NCBI GenBank assembly: GCA_963730165.1
Contig: CAVSQS010000008.1
Coordinates: 186,001-250,000, forward strand
Direction of reading: 5' to 3'
Origin: DASSQJ01 sp963730165
Lineage (GTDB): Bacteria > Actinomycetota > Actinomycetes > Actinomycetales > Dermatophilaceae
DNA length: 64,000 nucleotides
Under the pieces are notes generated by a model. The model worked only from the letters and a program-made list of their open reading frames with translations, searched no databases and was not told the origin of the DNA. Positions 1 through 8,709 of this stretch are shown one piece after another. Within the stretch, counting starts at the first letter, position 1; every line of letters begins with the position of its first letter. The position numbers and the translations under genes were made by a program.

Positions 1-110
1 GCCTCGACCCGGTAGCTGCCCGCGCGCGTTCGCTCGAGGAGGAAGGCGATCCGACGCAGTGCCGCGACCGGGTCGACCGGCGCCTCGAGCGGTGGCAGGG
101 CGGCGACCAC
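1..110 (-). CDS. PHP domain-containing protein, N-terminal fragment
   Basis: Partial gene running off the left edge. A GTG at 108-110 opens 36 codons without a stop. The peptide contains PVAALRRIAFLLER followed by a YRVEA stretch, which resembles the helical N-terminus of actinobacterial PHP-domain proteins related to the PolX N-terminal region. It starts 4 nt after the stop of the upstream aminotransferase, so the two are probably cotranscribed. The catalytic PHP domain is outside the window, so the family call rests only on the N-terminus. Confidence 0.5.
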   Translation of the reverse strand, partial: MVAALPPLEAPVDPVAALRRIAFLLERTRAGSYRVE

Positions 111-114
111 CGGC

Positions 115-1338
115 TCAGGCCACCGACCGGACGAGCTCGTCGAGCGCGGTGAGGACCCGGTCGACGTCACGGCGGTCGGTGTAGGGCGCGAGCCCGAGAC
201 GTACCCCGCCCGCGTCACCGAGGCCCAGGTGCCGGGAGGCCTCGATGGCGTAGAAGTGGCTGGCGGGGGCGTTGACGCCGCGGTCGGCGAGGTGCCGGGC
301 CACCTCCAGAGGAGCGCGGCCCTCCAGGGTGAGCAGGAGGGTCGGGGTGCGGGACACGGCGTTCGAGTGCACGGTGACCCCGGGCATCGACCGGAGCGCC
401 GGCTCGAGCACCCCGAGCAGACCGGTCTCGTGCTCGTGGAGCCGGGCCATCGACGCGAGCAGCCGGGTGCGGCGGTCCTCCGGCGTCACGGGGGCGTCGA
501 GGTCGGTGAGCCCGGCGATGAAGTCGACCGCCGCCGTCGTGCCGGCCATCAGCTCGTAGGGGAGGGTGCCGAGCTCGAACCGCTCCGGCACGGCCTCGCT
601 CGACGGCAGCAGCTTGTCGGGGTGCAGGGTCTCGAGCAGCTCGGGCGAGGCGGCGAGGACCCCGCAGTGGGGCCCGAGGAACTTGTAGGCCGAGCAGGTC
701 CAGACGTCGGCTCCGAGGCCCTCGACGTCGACGGCGACGTGGGGGGTGGCGTGGACGCCGTCGACCCAGTGCAGCGCACCGACCTCGTGGGCGATGGCCG
801 AGATCGCCGCCGTGTCCGGGCGGGTGCCGATGAGGTTGGAGGCTGCCGTCGTGGCGACGAGGCGGGTGCGCTCGGTGACCTGCTCCCGGACGGTGTCGCT
901 CTCGAGCTCGCCGGTGGCCGGGTCGAAGTCGACCCACCGCACGGTGGCGCCGACCGCCTCGGTCACCTGGAGCCAGGGGCGGATGTTCGAGTCGTGGTCG
1001 AGCCGGGTGACGACGACCTCGTCGCCCGGTCCCCAGTGCTTGGCCAGGGCCCGGGCGAGGTCGTAGGTGAGGGCGGTCGCGCTGCGGCCGAACACGATGC
1101 CCCGGGGGTCGGCGGCCAGCAGGTCACCGAGGGCAGCTCGGCACTCGACCACGACCCGGTCGGCCCGGCGCTCGGAGGCGGTCAGGGTGCCGCGGTTGGA
1201 GATCGCCGACGTGAGGGTGCGCGCCACCGCGTCCCCGACGACGTCGGGCACCTGGCTCCCGCCCGGGCCGTCGAAGTGGGCGGCGCCCTCACGCAGCGCG
1301 GGGAAGTGGGAACGGATGCGCTCGACGTCGTAGGCCAT
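115..1338 (-). CDS. Cysteine desulfurase-like PLP aminotransferase (class V, VC1184 family)
   Basis: 407 aa fold-type I PLP enzyme. The segment WTCSAYKFLGPHCG holds the lysine expected to bind PLP, and WVDGVHATPH is the cofactor-ring Asp region. N-terminal IRSHFPALREGAAHFDGPGGSQ is typical of the VC1184 subgroup of class V enzymes, which resemble SufS but have no proven desulfurase role. I chose the ATG at 1336-1338 because a GGGAGG sequence lies about 8 nt upstream; the reading frame stays open further upstream but the added residues look non-coding. No suf or isc genes are nearby, so sulfur mobilisation is not supported by context. Confidence 0.85.
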   Translation of the reverse strand: MAYDVERIRSHFPALREGAAHFDGPGGSQVPDVVGDAVARTLTSAISNRGTLTASERRADRVVVECRAALGDLLAADPRGIVFGRSATALTYDLARALAKHWGPGDEVVVTRLDHDSNIRPWLQVTEAVGATVRWVDFDPATGELESDTVREQVTERTRLVATTAASNLIGTRPDTAAISAIAHEVGALHWVDGVHATPHVAVDVEGLGADVWTCSAYKFLGPHCGVLAASPELLETLHPDKLLPSSEAVPERFELGTLPYELMAGTTAAVDFIAGLTDLDAPVTPEDRRTRLLASMARLHEHETGLLGVLEPALRSMPGVTVHSNAVSRTPTLLLTLEGRAPLEVARHLADRGVNAPASHFYAIEASRHLGLGDAGGVRLGLAPYTDRRDVDRVLTALDELVRSVA

Positions 1339-1441
1339 GGCGGCATCCTCCCGCATCGGCTCTCCCGCAGGGTGGCGGAAGCCCCGGCGCCGCGGGAGGG
1401 TCTCCGGCTCCCGCATGTCGCGGGTCAGGCGAGAGAGCGGG

Positions 1442-2881
1442 TCACCAGGAGGTGTGGTGGGGACGGCCCTCGGCGAAGCCGGCGGTCGACTGGATGCCGA
1501 CCGTCGCCCGGTCGTGGAACTCCTCGAGCGTGCGCGCTCCCGCATAGGTGCACGAGCTGCGCAGCCCGGCGACGATCTGGTCGACGACGTCCTCGACGCT
1601 CGGTCGCTCGGGGTCGATGTACATCCGCGCGCTGCTGATGCCCTCCTCGAAGAGCGCCTTGCGGGCTCGCTCGTACGCGGTGTCGGATGCCGTCCGGTTG
1701 CGGACCGCTCGGGCCGAGGCCATCCCGAAGGACTCCTTGTACTGCCGGCCGTGCTCGTCGGTGTACAGGTCGCCCGGCGACTCGAGGGTGCCCGCGAACC
1801 ACGAGCCGACCATGACGTTGGAGGCGCCCGCGGCGAGAGCGAGCGCGACGTCCCGTGGGTGGCGCACCCCGCCGTCGGCCCACACGTGCCTACCCAGCTC
1901 CCGCGCGGCGGCGGCGCACTCGAGCACCGCCGAGAACTGCGGGCGGCCGACCGCGGTCATCATCCGCGTGGTGCACATCGCGCCCGGTCCGACCCCGACC
2001 TTGACGATGTCGGCGCCCGCCTCGATGAGATCGCGCGTCCCCGACGCCGACACGACGTTGCCGGCGACCACCGGCACCGGCAGGTCGAGTACCGCGACCG
2101 AGCGCAGCACGTCGACCATCTTGTCCTGGTGCCCGTGCGCGGTGTCGATGACGAGGGCGTCCGCCCCCGCCTCGACCAGGGCCGCGGCCCTGGCCGCGAC
2201 GTCCCCGTTGATGCCGACGGCGGCCGCGATCCGCAGCCGGCCCCCCGCGTCGACCGCGGGGGAGTAGAGGTGGGCCCGCAGGGCGCCGGCCCGGGTGAGG
2301 ATGCCGACGAGGCGCCCGTCCGCCCCGACCACCGGGGCGAGCCGCCGACGCGCGTGCGACAGCGTGTCGAAGGCAGCCTCGACGTCGACCCCGTCCGGCA
2401 GCGTCACCATCTCGCGCACCATGACGTCGGCGAGCTGGGTGAACCGGTCCACACCGGTGAGGTCGGTCTCGGTGACGATCCCCACCGGGCGGCACGCGGC
2501 ATCCGTGACGAGGGCCGCGCCGTGCGCCCGCTTGTGGAGCAGGACGAGGGCCTCACCAGCAGTCGTCGACGGGTCGAGGGTGATCGGGGTGTCGTAGACG
2601 AGGTGCCGCGACTTCTGCCAGGCGATGACCTCCCGGACGATCTCGACGGGGATGTCCTGCGGGATGACGGTGAGCGCGCCGCGCCGCGCCGTCGTCTCCG
2701 CCATCCGGCGCCCGGCGATGGCGGTCATGTTCGCGACGACCAGCGGGATCGTCGTGCCCGTGCCGTCGACGCTCGAGAGGTCGACGTCGAGGCGGCTCGT
2801 GACACCCGAGCGGTTCGGGACCATGAAGACGTCGTCGTACGTCAGGTCGAACTGCGGGGCGAGGCCGTTGAGGAAGTGCAC
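1442..2881 (-). CDS. guaB1: GuaB1-family IMP dehydrogenase-like protein (GMP reductase)
   Basis: 479 aa, the usual length for actinobacterial GuaB1. The TIM barrel is interrupted by a CBS pair at roughly residues 95-205. The catalytic loop GVGPGAMCTTR carries Cys303, and ADGGVRHPRD is the phosphate-binding region. GuaB1 proteins of mycobacteria and Streptomyces are described as GMP reductases in purine salvage, controlled by nucleotides at the CBS domains; assignment to that activity is by family. The start is a GTG at 2879-2881, giving the common VHFLNGLAPQFDLTYDD N-terminus. It is divergent from the DUF445 gene with only 42 bp between them, so both promoters must lie in or overlap that gap. 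Confidence 0.9.
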   Translation of the reverse strand: MHFLNGLAPQFDLTYDDVFMVPNRSGVTSRLDVDLSSVDGTGTTIPLVVANMTAIAGRRMAETTARRGALTVIPQDIPVEIVREVIAWQKSRHLVYDTPITLDPSTTAGEALVLLHKRAHGAALVTDAACRPVGIVTETDLTGVDRFTQLADVMVREMVTLPDGVDVEAAFDTLSHARRRLAPVVGADGRLVGILTRAGALRAHLYSPAVDAGGRLRIAAAVGINGDVAARAAALVEAGADALVIDTAHGHQDKMVDVLRSVAVLDLPVPVVAGNVVSASGTRDLIEAGADIVKVGVGPGAMCTTRMMTAVGRPQFSAVLECAAAARELGRHVWADGGVRHPRDVALALAAGASNVMVGSWFAGTLESPGDLYTDEHGRQYKESFGMASARAVRNRTASDTAYERARKALFEEGISSARMYIDPERPSVEDVVDQIVAGLRSSCTYAGARTLEEFHDRATVGIQSTAGFAEGRPHHTSW

Positions 2882-2923
2882 CGCACCAGCGTAGGCGCGG
2901 CGGCATCCGGCAGGATCGTCGCC

Positions 2924-4180
2924 GTGAGTCTCATGGCGCCCTCCCCCGCGGACGAGCGGCGGCGTGCCGGTCTGCGCCGGATGCGCCTGGTGGCCCTCTC
3001 GCTGCTCCTCCTCGCCGCCGTCGTCTTCGTCGCGACCCTCCGGCTCGACCACTCGGGGCCGTGGGGCTACGTCAACACGGCGGCGGAGGCGGCGATGGTG
3101 GGTGCGCTCGCCGACTGGTTCGCCGTCACGGCGCTCTTCCGGCACCCGCTCGGGCTGCCGGTGCCCCACACGGCGATCATCCCGAGGCGCAAGAACGAGA
3201 TCGGCCGCAACCTGCAGGACTTCGTCACCGAGAACTTCCTCACCGTCGAGATCGCCCGCGAACGCCTCGCGGCCGCCCGGGTCAGCGAGCGGGTGGGGCG
3301 CTGGCTGCTGCGGCCGGTGCACCGGCGCCGCGTGCTGACGGAGGTCGTCCGGGTGGCCCGCGCCGGGCTCGGGAGGCTCTCCGACGACGAGGTCCGCAGC
3401 CTGGTCTCGGACTTCGTCGTGCCCCGGATGGTCCGCGAACCGGTCAGCCCGATCGCCGGCGCCCTCCTCGACGGGGTCGTCGAGGAGCAGACCCACCACG
3501 GCCTGGTCGACCTCGGTCTCGAGCAGCTCGAGCTGTGGCTGCGCGAGAACCCCGGCACCTACGCCGAGGTGCTCGGCACCCGCGCGCCCTGGTGGAGCCC
3601 GCCCTGGCTCGACGAGCGGGTCATCGGCTGGACCTACGAGCAGGTCCTGACCTGGCTGCGGGAGATCCGCACCGACCCACGCCACCCGGCCCGGCGGGCC
3701 CTCGACGACCTCCTGCGCCGCCTCGCCCACGACCTGCAGCACGACGAGGAGGTCATGGAGCGGGCCGAGTCGCTCAAGGAGCGCCTCCTCACCCACCCCC
3801 AGGTCCCGGAGACCGCGGTCGGGCTCTGGCAGTCGTTCCGGAGCGCGCTCGAGGCCGCGATGGACGACGAGGCCTCCTACTTCCACATCCGCGGTGACGA
3901 GCTGCTGGAGCACCTCGGCCGCCACCTCGCCGAGGACCCGGTCTGGCAGTCGCGCGTCGAGGCCCGGCTCGCCGAGGCCGTCTCGTTCGTCGTCGAGACC
4001 TACGGCAGCGAGCTGGCGGAGGTCATCTCGGTCACGGTCGACCGGTGGGACGGACACGAGGCGGCCGAGCGGATCGAGCTGCACGTCGGCCGCGACCTGC
4101 AGTTCATCCGCATCAACGGGACCGTCGTCGGTGCCCTCGCGGGCCTCGTCATCCATGGTGTCGCGCAGCTGCTCGGGTGA
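2924..4180 (+). CDS. DUF445 family membrane-anchored protein
   Basis: 418 aa from a GTG at 2924; an in-frame ATG at 2933 is the alternative. AGGA lies about 8 nt before the GTG. An N-terminal membrane segment (LVALSLLLLAAVVFVATL) is followed by the DUF445 hallmark region GALADWFAVTALFRHPLGLPVPHTAIIPRRK, shown here only for recognition in short parts: ALADWFAVTALFRHP and IIPRRKNEIG. A long helical middle and a closing hydrophobic helix (VVGALAGLVIHGVAQLL) follow. Members are called YjiN/YtxH-like in some genomes; function is unknown. Confidence 0.85.
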   Translation: MSLMAPSPADERRRAGLRRMRLVALSLLLLAAVVFVATLRLDHSGPWGYVNTAAEAAMVGALADWFAVTALFRHPLGLPVPHTAIIPRRKNEIGRNLQDFVTENFLTVEIARERLAAARVSERVGRWLLRPVHRRRVLTEVVRVARAGLGRLSDDEVRSLVSDFVVPRMVREPVSPIAGALLDGVVEEQTHHGLVDLGLEQLELWLRENPGTYAEVLGTRAPWWSPPWLDERVIGWTYEQVLTWLREIRTDPRHPARRALDDLLRRLAHDLQHDEEVMERAESLKERLLTHPQVPETAVGLWQSFRSALEAAMDDEASYFHIRGDELLEHLGRHLAEDPVWQSRVEARLAEAVSFVVETYGSELAEVISVTVDRWDGHEAAERIELHVGRDLQFIRINGTVVGALAGLVIHGVAQLLG

Positions 4181-4344
4181 CCTCCCGGGCCCGTCCACGG
4201 GCACCGCGCTGCACGTGATCCGGTGGCGGGGGCACCCGCCCACCGGCTCCGGACGCGCCGTGCGGCGCGTATCACCGGGAGCTCGCCGCTCCTCTTCCCG
4301 AGTGCGGGGCGCCACCCGCACCGAGGGGATAGGAGAGGATTCAC

Positions 4345-5121
4345 ATGCGGTCACTCGATGTCAGAGGTGACACACCGAGCTCAGAGGCCGACGACGCCCT
4401 GGAGGTGGAGGTCATCGCCCACCCGTTCACGTTCCGGCACCTCGCCGACGACCAGGAGCTCGCCGACGCCATCCTCACCGCGGTCAACGCCATGGGGGGA
4501 GCCGGTGAGTGTGCGGAGGACGACTACCAGCAGGCCCTGGGCCGGCTCCGGCGCAAGGCCAAGCGGGCGTGCGACGCGATCGCCGCGGAGTACGACGCGC
4601 TCCCCGAGGATGCCTACCTCGACCGGTGGTCACTGGTGATGCTGCTCGCGGAGCTGGGGCACCGGAACGCCACGACGACCTTCGCCGCGATCCTCGAGAG
4701 CGGCATCCCGGAGGAGCGCAGCGGCGACCCCCACGGGTTCACCACGGTCGGTGAGGAGGTGATGATCCGCACCACCGCCGTCGAGGGGCTCGAGCGCCTC
4801 GCCGCGGAGGGGGAGGACGCCGCCGTCGAGGTGCTCCTCGCCAACGTCACCCACGAGAACTTCTCGGTCCGCCGGGCTGCGGTCCAGGCACTGGTCGCGA
4901 CGGGCGGCGACGAGATGCCCGAGCGGCTGGCCGAGATGCTGCCCGAGCGGCACCGGGACCTGCTGCGGATCGAGCGCCGCGACGTGCGCGGTGTCGAGCA
5001 GGCCCAGGGCGGCCTCTTCCTCAAGCCCGTCGACCGCGGGGCCACCCCGCCCCCGGACGACGACTGCGAGCACGGTACCCGCGACCGCACGACCAAGGAC
5101 GACGGCGGCTGCGGCTGCTGA
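4345..5121 (+). CDS. HEAT-repeat protein with Cys-rich C-terminal tail
   Basis: 258 aa, no signal peptide or membrane helix. Residues about 140-200 form HEAT-like helical repeats (TTAVEGLERLAAEGEDAAVEV, RRAAVQALVATGGDEMPERL read as paired helices). The tail is acidic and ends in DDGGCGC. A strong ribosome site, AGGAGAGG, precedes the ATG by 6 nt. The stop is 20 nt before the next gene, which has its own AAGGAG, and a 12-bp hairpin closes the pair, so they form a two-gene operon. HEAT repeats usually bind proteins; a scaffold or substrate-adaptor role for the neighbouring peptidase-like protein is inference. I do not recognise a named family. Confidence 0.7.
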   Translation: MRSLDVRGDTPSSEADDALEVEVIAHPFTFRHLADDQELADAILTAVNAMGGAGECAEDDYQQALGRLRRKAKRACDAIAAEYDALPEDAYLDRWSLVMLLAELGHRNATTTFAAILESGIPEERSGDPHGFTTVGEEVMIRTTAVEGLERLAAEGEDAAVEVLLANVTHENFSVRRAAVQALVATGGDEMPERLAEMLPERHRDLLRIERRDVRGVEQAQGGLFLKPVDRGATPPPDDDCEHGTRDRTTKDDGGCGC

Positions 5122-5141
5122 GGCGAGGCAAGGAGAGGACC

Positions 5142-5828
5142 ATGGCCAGCTGCACCTACACCGTCCCGGACAAGAACGCCTCCGGGGACAACCTCTACGG
5201 CGCGCGCATCTGCTCGCAGCCGTTCATCGACTACGCGTGGAACACCTACGGCTTCAGCGGCAACAAGGGCTACTGGGACGACGGCTTCGGCTGGCACGAC
5301 CCGTGCAACACCTCCAAGCCGCTCGCCCGCGCCTTCAACGGATGCTGGCTGCTCACGTACTCCGCGCCGGACTACCTCAACGAGAGCTGGAGCTCGCCCA
5401 TCCTCAACTGGGCCCGGCGCTACGTCCGCACCAACATCGACGACCTCCGCTCCAAGTGCGGGGACGGCTCGGCGATCGCGAGGTCGTACTCGGGCCTGTT
5501 CGTCAACGACCGGGTCGAGCTCTACCTCGGCTTCTTCTACAGCAAGGACGTGCCGGGCCGGGCCGAGACCCTGGTCCACGAGGCGCGCCACCAGGGCGGC
5601 AAGCCGCACAACGCGACGTTCCCGAGCGGCTCGGTCTTCGGAGCCGGCAAGGACGGCGCCGACTCGAGCTGGGCCTACAACGGTGCGTGGATGTACGGCG
5701 CGCTCTACCTCTGGTGGTTCTACGCCGCGGGGGCCCGCACGACGACGGCGATGAAGCAGCGGGCCCGCCAGCGGGGCAACCTCGTCATCGACAACGCCTT
5801 CGCCACCCACCCGGGGTACAGCATCTGA
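5142..5828 (+). CDS. Metzincin-motif (HExxHxxGxxH) putative zinc peptidase
   Basis: 228 aa, no recognised family. Residues 146-156 read HEARHQGGKPH, which fits HExxHxxGxxH: His146, His150 and His156 could bind zinc and Glu147 could be the base. A Met in AWMYGALYLWWF, about 40 residues later, could serve as the Met-turn. The N-terminal half contains five Cys (residues 4, 24, 55, 68, 106), suggesting disulfides or metal sites, although no signal peptide is visible. It is the second gene of an operon with the HEAT-repeat gene. The peptidase role is inferred from the motif alone; the rest of the protein gives no independent support. Confidence 0.65.
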   Translation: MASCTYTVPDKNASGDNLYGARICSQPFIDYAWNTYGFSGNKGYWDDGFGWHDPCNTSKPLARAFNGCWLLTYSAPDYLNESWSSPILNWARRYVRTNIDDLRSKCGDGSAIARSYSGLFVNDRVELYLGFFYSKDVPGRAETLVHEARHQGGKPHNATFPSGSVFGAGKDGADSSWAYNGAWMYGALYLWWFYAAGARTTTAMKQRARQRGNLVIDNAFATHPGYSI

Positions 5829-5836
5829 CCCGGACC

Positions 5837-5874
5837 GGCCGGTCGTCGACCGCACCCGCGGCCGACGACCGGCC
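5837..5874 (+). terminator. Hairpin terminator after the HEAT/metzincin operon
   Basis: Perfect 12-bp inverted repeat (GGCCGGTCGTCG at 5837-5848 and its complement at 5863-5874) beginning 9 nt after the stop codon. There is no T-run, as is common in high-GC actinobacteria. Confidence 0.65.
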
Positions 5875-5983
5875 TGCCGGCGCGGCCGGGGACACCTTTG
5901 CCGCCGTCTCGCACCGGGTGGTGGCGGCGGCGCCCGGCGGGCAGACGGGCGTGCGCCGTTCGACGGACGAGGAGGGGACGGGG

Positions 5984-6439
5984 ATGACCGAGCCGTTCAC
6001 GGTCCGGCGTGACCCTGCGCTCCCGGGGCCCTGGCAGGTCCTCGCGGGAGGCGACCGGACCGACGGGGCGGTGATCTTCGGCGAGGCACGCCTGGACCCA
6101 CACACCTCGGGCCCGGGCCTGCACGTCCACAGCCGTGAGGACGAGGCGGCCTACGTCATCCACGGCGTGCTGACCTTCGTCGTGGGCGAGCGCCGGTTCG
6201 AGGCGACGTCGGGTGAGTTGGTCTGGTTGCCGCGGGCGGTGCCGCACACCTTCGCCAACCTCGGCGACGAGCCCGTTCTGGCCCTCGGTGTCACCACTCC
6301 CGCAGGCCTCGAGGGGATGTTCGAGGAGCAGGCCGAGTACTTCTCGACCCTCCGCGGGGAGCCCGACCCCGAGCGGATCCGTGAGATCGGGGACCGCTAC
6401 GGCGTGCGGGCCCTCGGGCCACCGCTCGACGCGGGCTGA
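5984..6439 (+). CDS. Cupin domain-containing protein
   Basis: 151 aa single-domain cupin. Motif 1 is seen as GLHVHSREDEAAYVIHGVLTF in parts (HVH, E, G) and motif 2 as PRAVPHTFANLGDEP, giving a His/Glu metal site. GGAGG lies about 9 nt before the ATG. The C-terminal helix (PERIREIGDRYGVRALGPP) is typical of small cupins found across actinobacteria. It stands alone between a terminator and a convergent gene, so there is no clue to substrate. Confidence 0.8.
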   Translation: MTEPFTVRRDPALPGPWQVLAGGDRTDGAVIFGEARLDPHTSGPGLHVHSREDEAAYVIHGVLTFVVGERRFEATSGELVWLPRAVPHTFANLGDEPVLALGVTTPAGLEGMFEEQAEYFSTLRGEPDPERIREIGDRYGVRALGPPLDAG

Positions 6440-6469
6440 TCCGCGCCTCGCGCACTGGGCCGCGCGGCG

Positions 6470-7270
6470 TCAGGCGCCGCCGCTCGTACGTGCTCGTCGC
6501 GGCGGCAGCGGGACGAACATGCTCGTCCGCTCCATGTACTCCGGGTAGCCGGGGCGCTTGGACATCTCCTGCTCGAGGAGCCGGGCTCCCGTGGCGAACG
6601 CGAGGAAGTACGTCATGGCGACCGGCGACAGCACGGTGAGGACCCCGGGCCACGCCTCGGCCGCGACGACCCACAGGCCCCACCAAACGGCCGCGTCGCC
6701 GAAGTAGTTCGGATGGCGGGTCCATGCCCACAGGCCGCGGTCCATGACCCTGCCCGAGTTCGCCGGGTCGGCCTTGAAGCGGGCGAGCTGGGCGTCGCCG
6801 ACGGCCTCGAAGGTGACGCCGACGAGCCACACGACGACGCCGAGCGCCGCGACCCGGCCGAGCGGCCGGTCGGTCGCAGCCGCGACCTGCAGCGGCAGGG
6901 CGACGAACCACGCGGCGACCCCCTGGACGAGGAAGACCCGCCGCACCGCGTACGAGAAGCGCCTGCCCCCGGGGGCGTCGGCCAGCATCGCCTCGTAGCG
7001 CGGGTCCTCGCCCCTGCCGAGCCCGCGACGCCGGATGTGCCAGGCCAGCCGGCCACCCCAGAGGGTGACGAGCACCGCGAGCAGCAGCGAGCGCCACGAG
7101 CCGGTTCCGACGAGGCAGGAGACCCAGGCGATCGCGACGAGGACCAGACCCCACGTGATGTCGACGACGCTCACCGCGCCGCGCGCCCGGGCGACCAGGG
7201 CGGTCACGAGCATCGCGAGGCCGGAGGTGAGGAGCCCGGCCCCGCAGACGAGCAGGATCGACCGGAGCAT
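6470..7270 (-). CDS. DUF1295 family membrane protein (steroid-reductase/ICMT-like)
   Basis: 266 aa with about seven hydrophobic segments. The C-terminal part has RGLWAWTRHPNYFGD and EQEMSKRPGYPEYMERT, hallmarks of DUF1295 and of the related isoprenylcysteine methyltransferase and steroid 5-alpha-reductase C-termini. Its ATG overlaps the TGA of the cfa remnant (TGATG), so translation is coupled. In actinobacteria DUF1295 genes commonly travel with cyclopropane-fatty-acid synthase genes, consistent with a membrane lipid role in the light-response island. The gene itself appears intact while its partners are damaged. Confidence 0.8.
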   Translation of the reverse strand: MLRSILLVCGAGLLTSGLAMLVTALVARARGAVSVVDITWGLVLVAIAWVSCLVGTGSWRSLLLAVLVTLWGGRLAWHIRRRGLGRGEDPRYEAMLADAPGGRRFSYAVRRVFLVQGVAAWFVALPLQVAAATDRPLGRVAALGVVVWLVGVTFEAVGDAQLARFKADPANSGRVMDRGLWAWTRHPNYFGDAAVWWGLWVVAAEAWPGVLTVLSPVAMTYFLAFATGARLLEQEMSKRPGYPEYMERTSMFVPLPPRRARTSGGA

Positions 7271-7599
7271 CAGCGCGCCGGATCCGGGACGACCGGCGGC
7301 CCACCCGGGCGGCGCAGCGGGATCTGGTCCACGCCCGTGCGGCCGTCGCGGAAGGCCTGCGAGTCGCCGACGAGGGAGACCCGCCTGACCCGCGACCCCT
7401 CCACGCCGGGGGCGAGCACCCTGGGGCCGGGCAACCCGACGAGCACGTCGTCGGCCGGTCCCGCCTCCGAGCCGTCCCACGCGTGCAGGCGCACCGGGAG
7501 CGGGCCGCCGAGCAGCGGCCGGAGGGCCTCCTCGACCCGAGGGGCGACGCGGGGCGAGTCTCCGGCGGTGACCGTGCGGACCGGGTCGGTCAGGGTCAC
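7270..7599 (-). pseudogene. Internally deleted cyclopropane-fatty-acid synthase gene
   Basis: 109 codons with a good ribosome site (GAGGAG, 7 nt before the GTG at 7597-7599). The first ~60 residues, ending LPVRLHAWDGSEAGPAD, match the N-terminus of actinobacterial Cfa-like SAM methyltransferases. The last ~35, with QAFRDGRTGVDQIPLRRP, match their extreme C-terminus. The whole SAM-binding catalytic domain (about 300 residues) is missing while the frame is kept. The simplest reading is an in-frame internal deletion. It still couples translation to DUF1295, which may be why the frame persists. Confidence 0.7.
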
Positions 7600-7643
7600 G
7601 GGTGGCTCCTCGGGTCGGTCGTGCGCCGGGACGGCCCCGGGGG

Positions 7644-8672
7644 TCACGCGCCGCGTTCGGAACCGGTCGTCCGCTCGGATGCCTCTGCGGCGTCGGTCTC
7701 GCCGGCGGCGGCCCGCTGCGCGACGCGGTGGGCTCGGGCGGTCTCGGTCAGCGCGGCCACGCCGGCGACGAGGTCGGGGCCGAGCACGTGGACGTCGAGC
7801 TCCTCGACGGTCCGGGGGGTGGCCCCTCGCCCGGCGATCCACAGCGGGTGCTCGTTGCCCAGGCGGCGCAGCGCGTCACGGTGGGCCCGGAACCCCGAGG
7901 GCCGCCGGCACGCGAGCACCACGGCGTCGGCGTTCGCCATCCGCGCAGCCGAGGCGAGGGAGGGGATCGGGGTGTCGGTGCCGAGGTAGCGGATGCGCCA
8001 TCCGGCACGCCCGAGGAGGACGCCGAAGCTCAGCAGGATGATGTCGTGGAACTCGCCCGGGGGGCAGGCGAGCACGGCGACGGGGCCGCTTCCGACACCC
8101 CACGTGAGGGAGAGGGCGCCGAGTCGGCGCCGGACGAGGCTGGACGCGAAGTGCTCCTGGGCGATGCCGATCCGGCCCAGCTCCCAGGCCTCGCCGACGC
8201 GCACGAAGAACGGGACGAGCACGTCGATGATGGCGCTCTCGACCGAGCGGTCGAGGAAGGCGGTGTCGAGGACGGCGTGCGCGCGGTCCTCGTCGAGCGC
8301 GGCGACGGCGTCCAGCAGCTGGGAGACGAGCAGGGTGGGGTCCGCGCGAAGGGAGGGGTCGCCCTCGGAGCTCGCCGAGTCGGGGTCGGCCATCGAGGCG
8401 CCCGGGGAGACGGCGGTGGCCGAGGTCCCCGACCGCTCGGCGGCGAGGACCCGACGGGAGGCCTCGACGGCGCTGACGCCCTGGTCGCGCAGCGCGATGA
8501 CCTCGCGGACCCGTCGCTCGTCCTCGGGGCCGTAGAGCCGGTACCCACCGGCCGACCGCGAGGGCTGGAGCAGCCCGTACCGGTTCTCCCAGGCACGCAG
8601 GACGTGCGTGCTCACGCCGACCTTGGTCGCGAGCTCGCCGATCCGCATCGTCGGGGGGACCGAACTCCTCAT
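7644..8672 (-). CDS. litR: LitR/CarH-type B12-dependent MerR photoreceptor regulator
   Basis: 342 aa. Residues 9-75 are a MerR winged helix (MRIGELATKVGVSTHVLRAWENRYGLL in parts: IGELATKVGV, WENRYGLL). Residues 110-190 are the four-helix B12 cap: Trp163 and Glu173-His174 form the W-x9-EH motif of light-sensing CarH/LitR. The Rossmann part has CPPGEFHD with His209, the expected lower axial ligand, then YLGTDTPIP. Known members bind adenosylcobalamin in the dark, repress, and release DNA when light breaks the Co-C bond. The start at 8672 is favoured by a promoter ending 7 nt upstream; ATG at 8648 is the alternative. Photolyase and lipid genes nearby fit a light regulon. Confidence 0.88.
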   Translation of the reverse strand: MRSSVPPTMRIGELATKVGVSTHVLRAWENRYGLLQPSRSAGGYRLYGPEDERRVREVIALRDQGVSAVEASRRVLAAERSGTSATAVSPGASMADPDSASSEGDPSLRADPTLLVSQLLDAVAALDEDRAHAVLDTAFLDRSVESAIIDVLVPFFVRVGEAWELGRIGIAQEHFASSLVRRRLGALSLTWGVGSGPVAVLACPPGEFHDIILLSFGVLLGRAGWRIRYLGTDTPIPSLASAARMANADAVVLACRRPSGFRAHRDALRRLGNEHPLWIAGRGATPRTVEELDVHVLGPDLVAGVAALTETARAHRVAQRAAAGETDAAEASERTTGSERGA

Positions 8673-8679
8673 GTTGGCA

Positions 8680-8709
8680 ACGTTAGACCCTCGTGCTAAG
8701 TTTTGACAA
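8680..8709 (-). promoter_or_regulatory. litR promoter, apparently leaderless
   Basis: On the minus strand TTGTCA (8704-8709), an 18-nt spacer and TAACGT (8680-8685) end 7 nt before the ATG at 8672. No Shine-Dalgarno sequence is visible. The -35 overlaps the first codons of the divergent cfa remnant. Confidence 0.55.

Noticed and set aside
1339..1545. Upstream extension of the aminotransferase
   Set aside because: Low-complexity Arg/Pro/Ser residues, no ribosome site; the ATG at 1338 has one.
5100..5121. RiPP precursor reading of the GGCGC tail
   Set aside because: The tail belongs to a 258-aa HEAT-like protein and no maturase is beside it.
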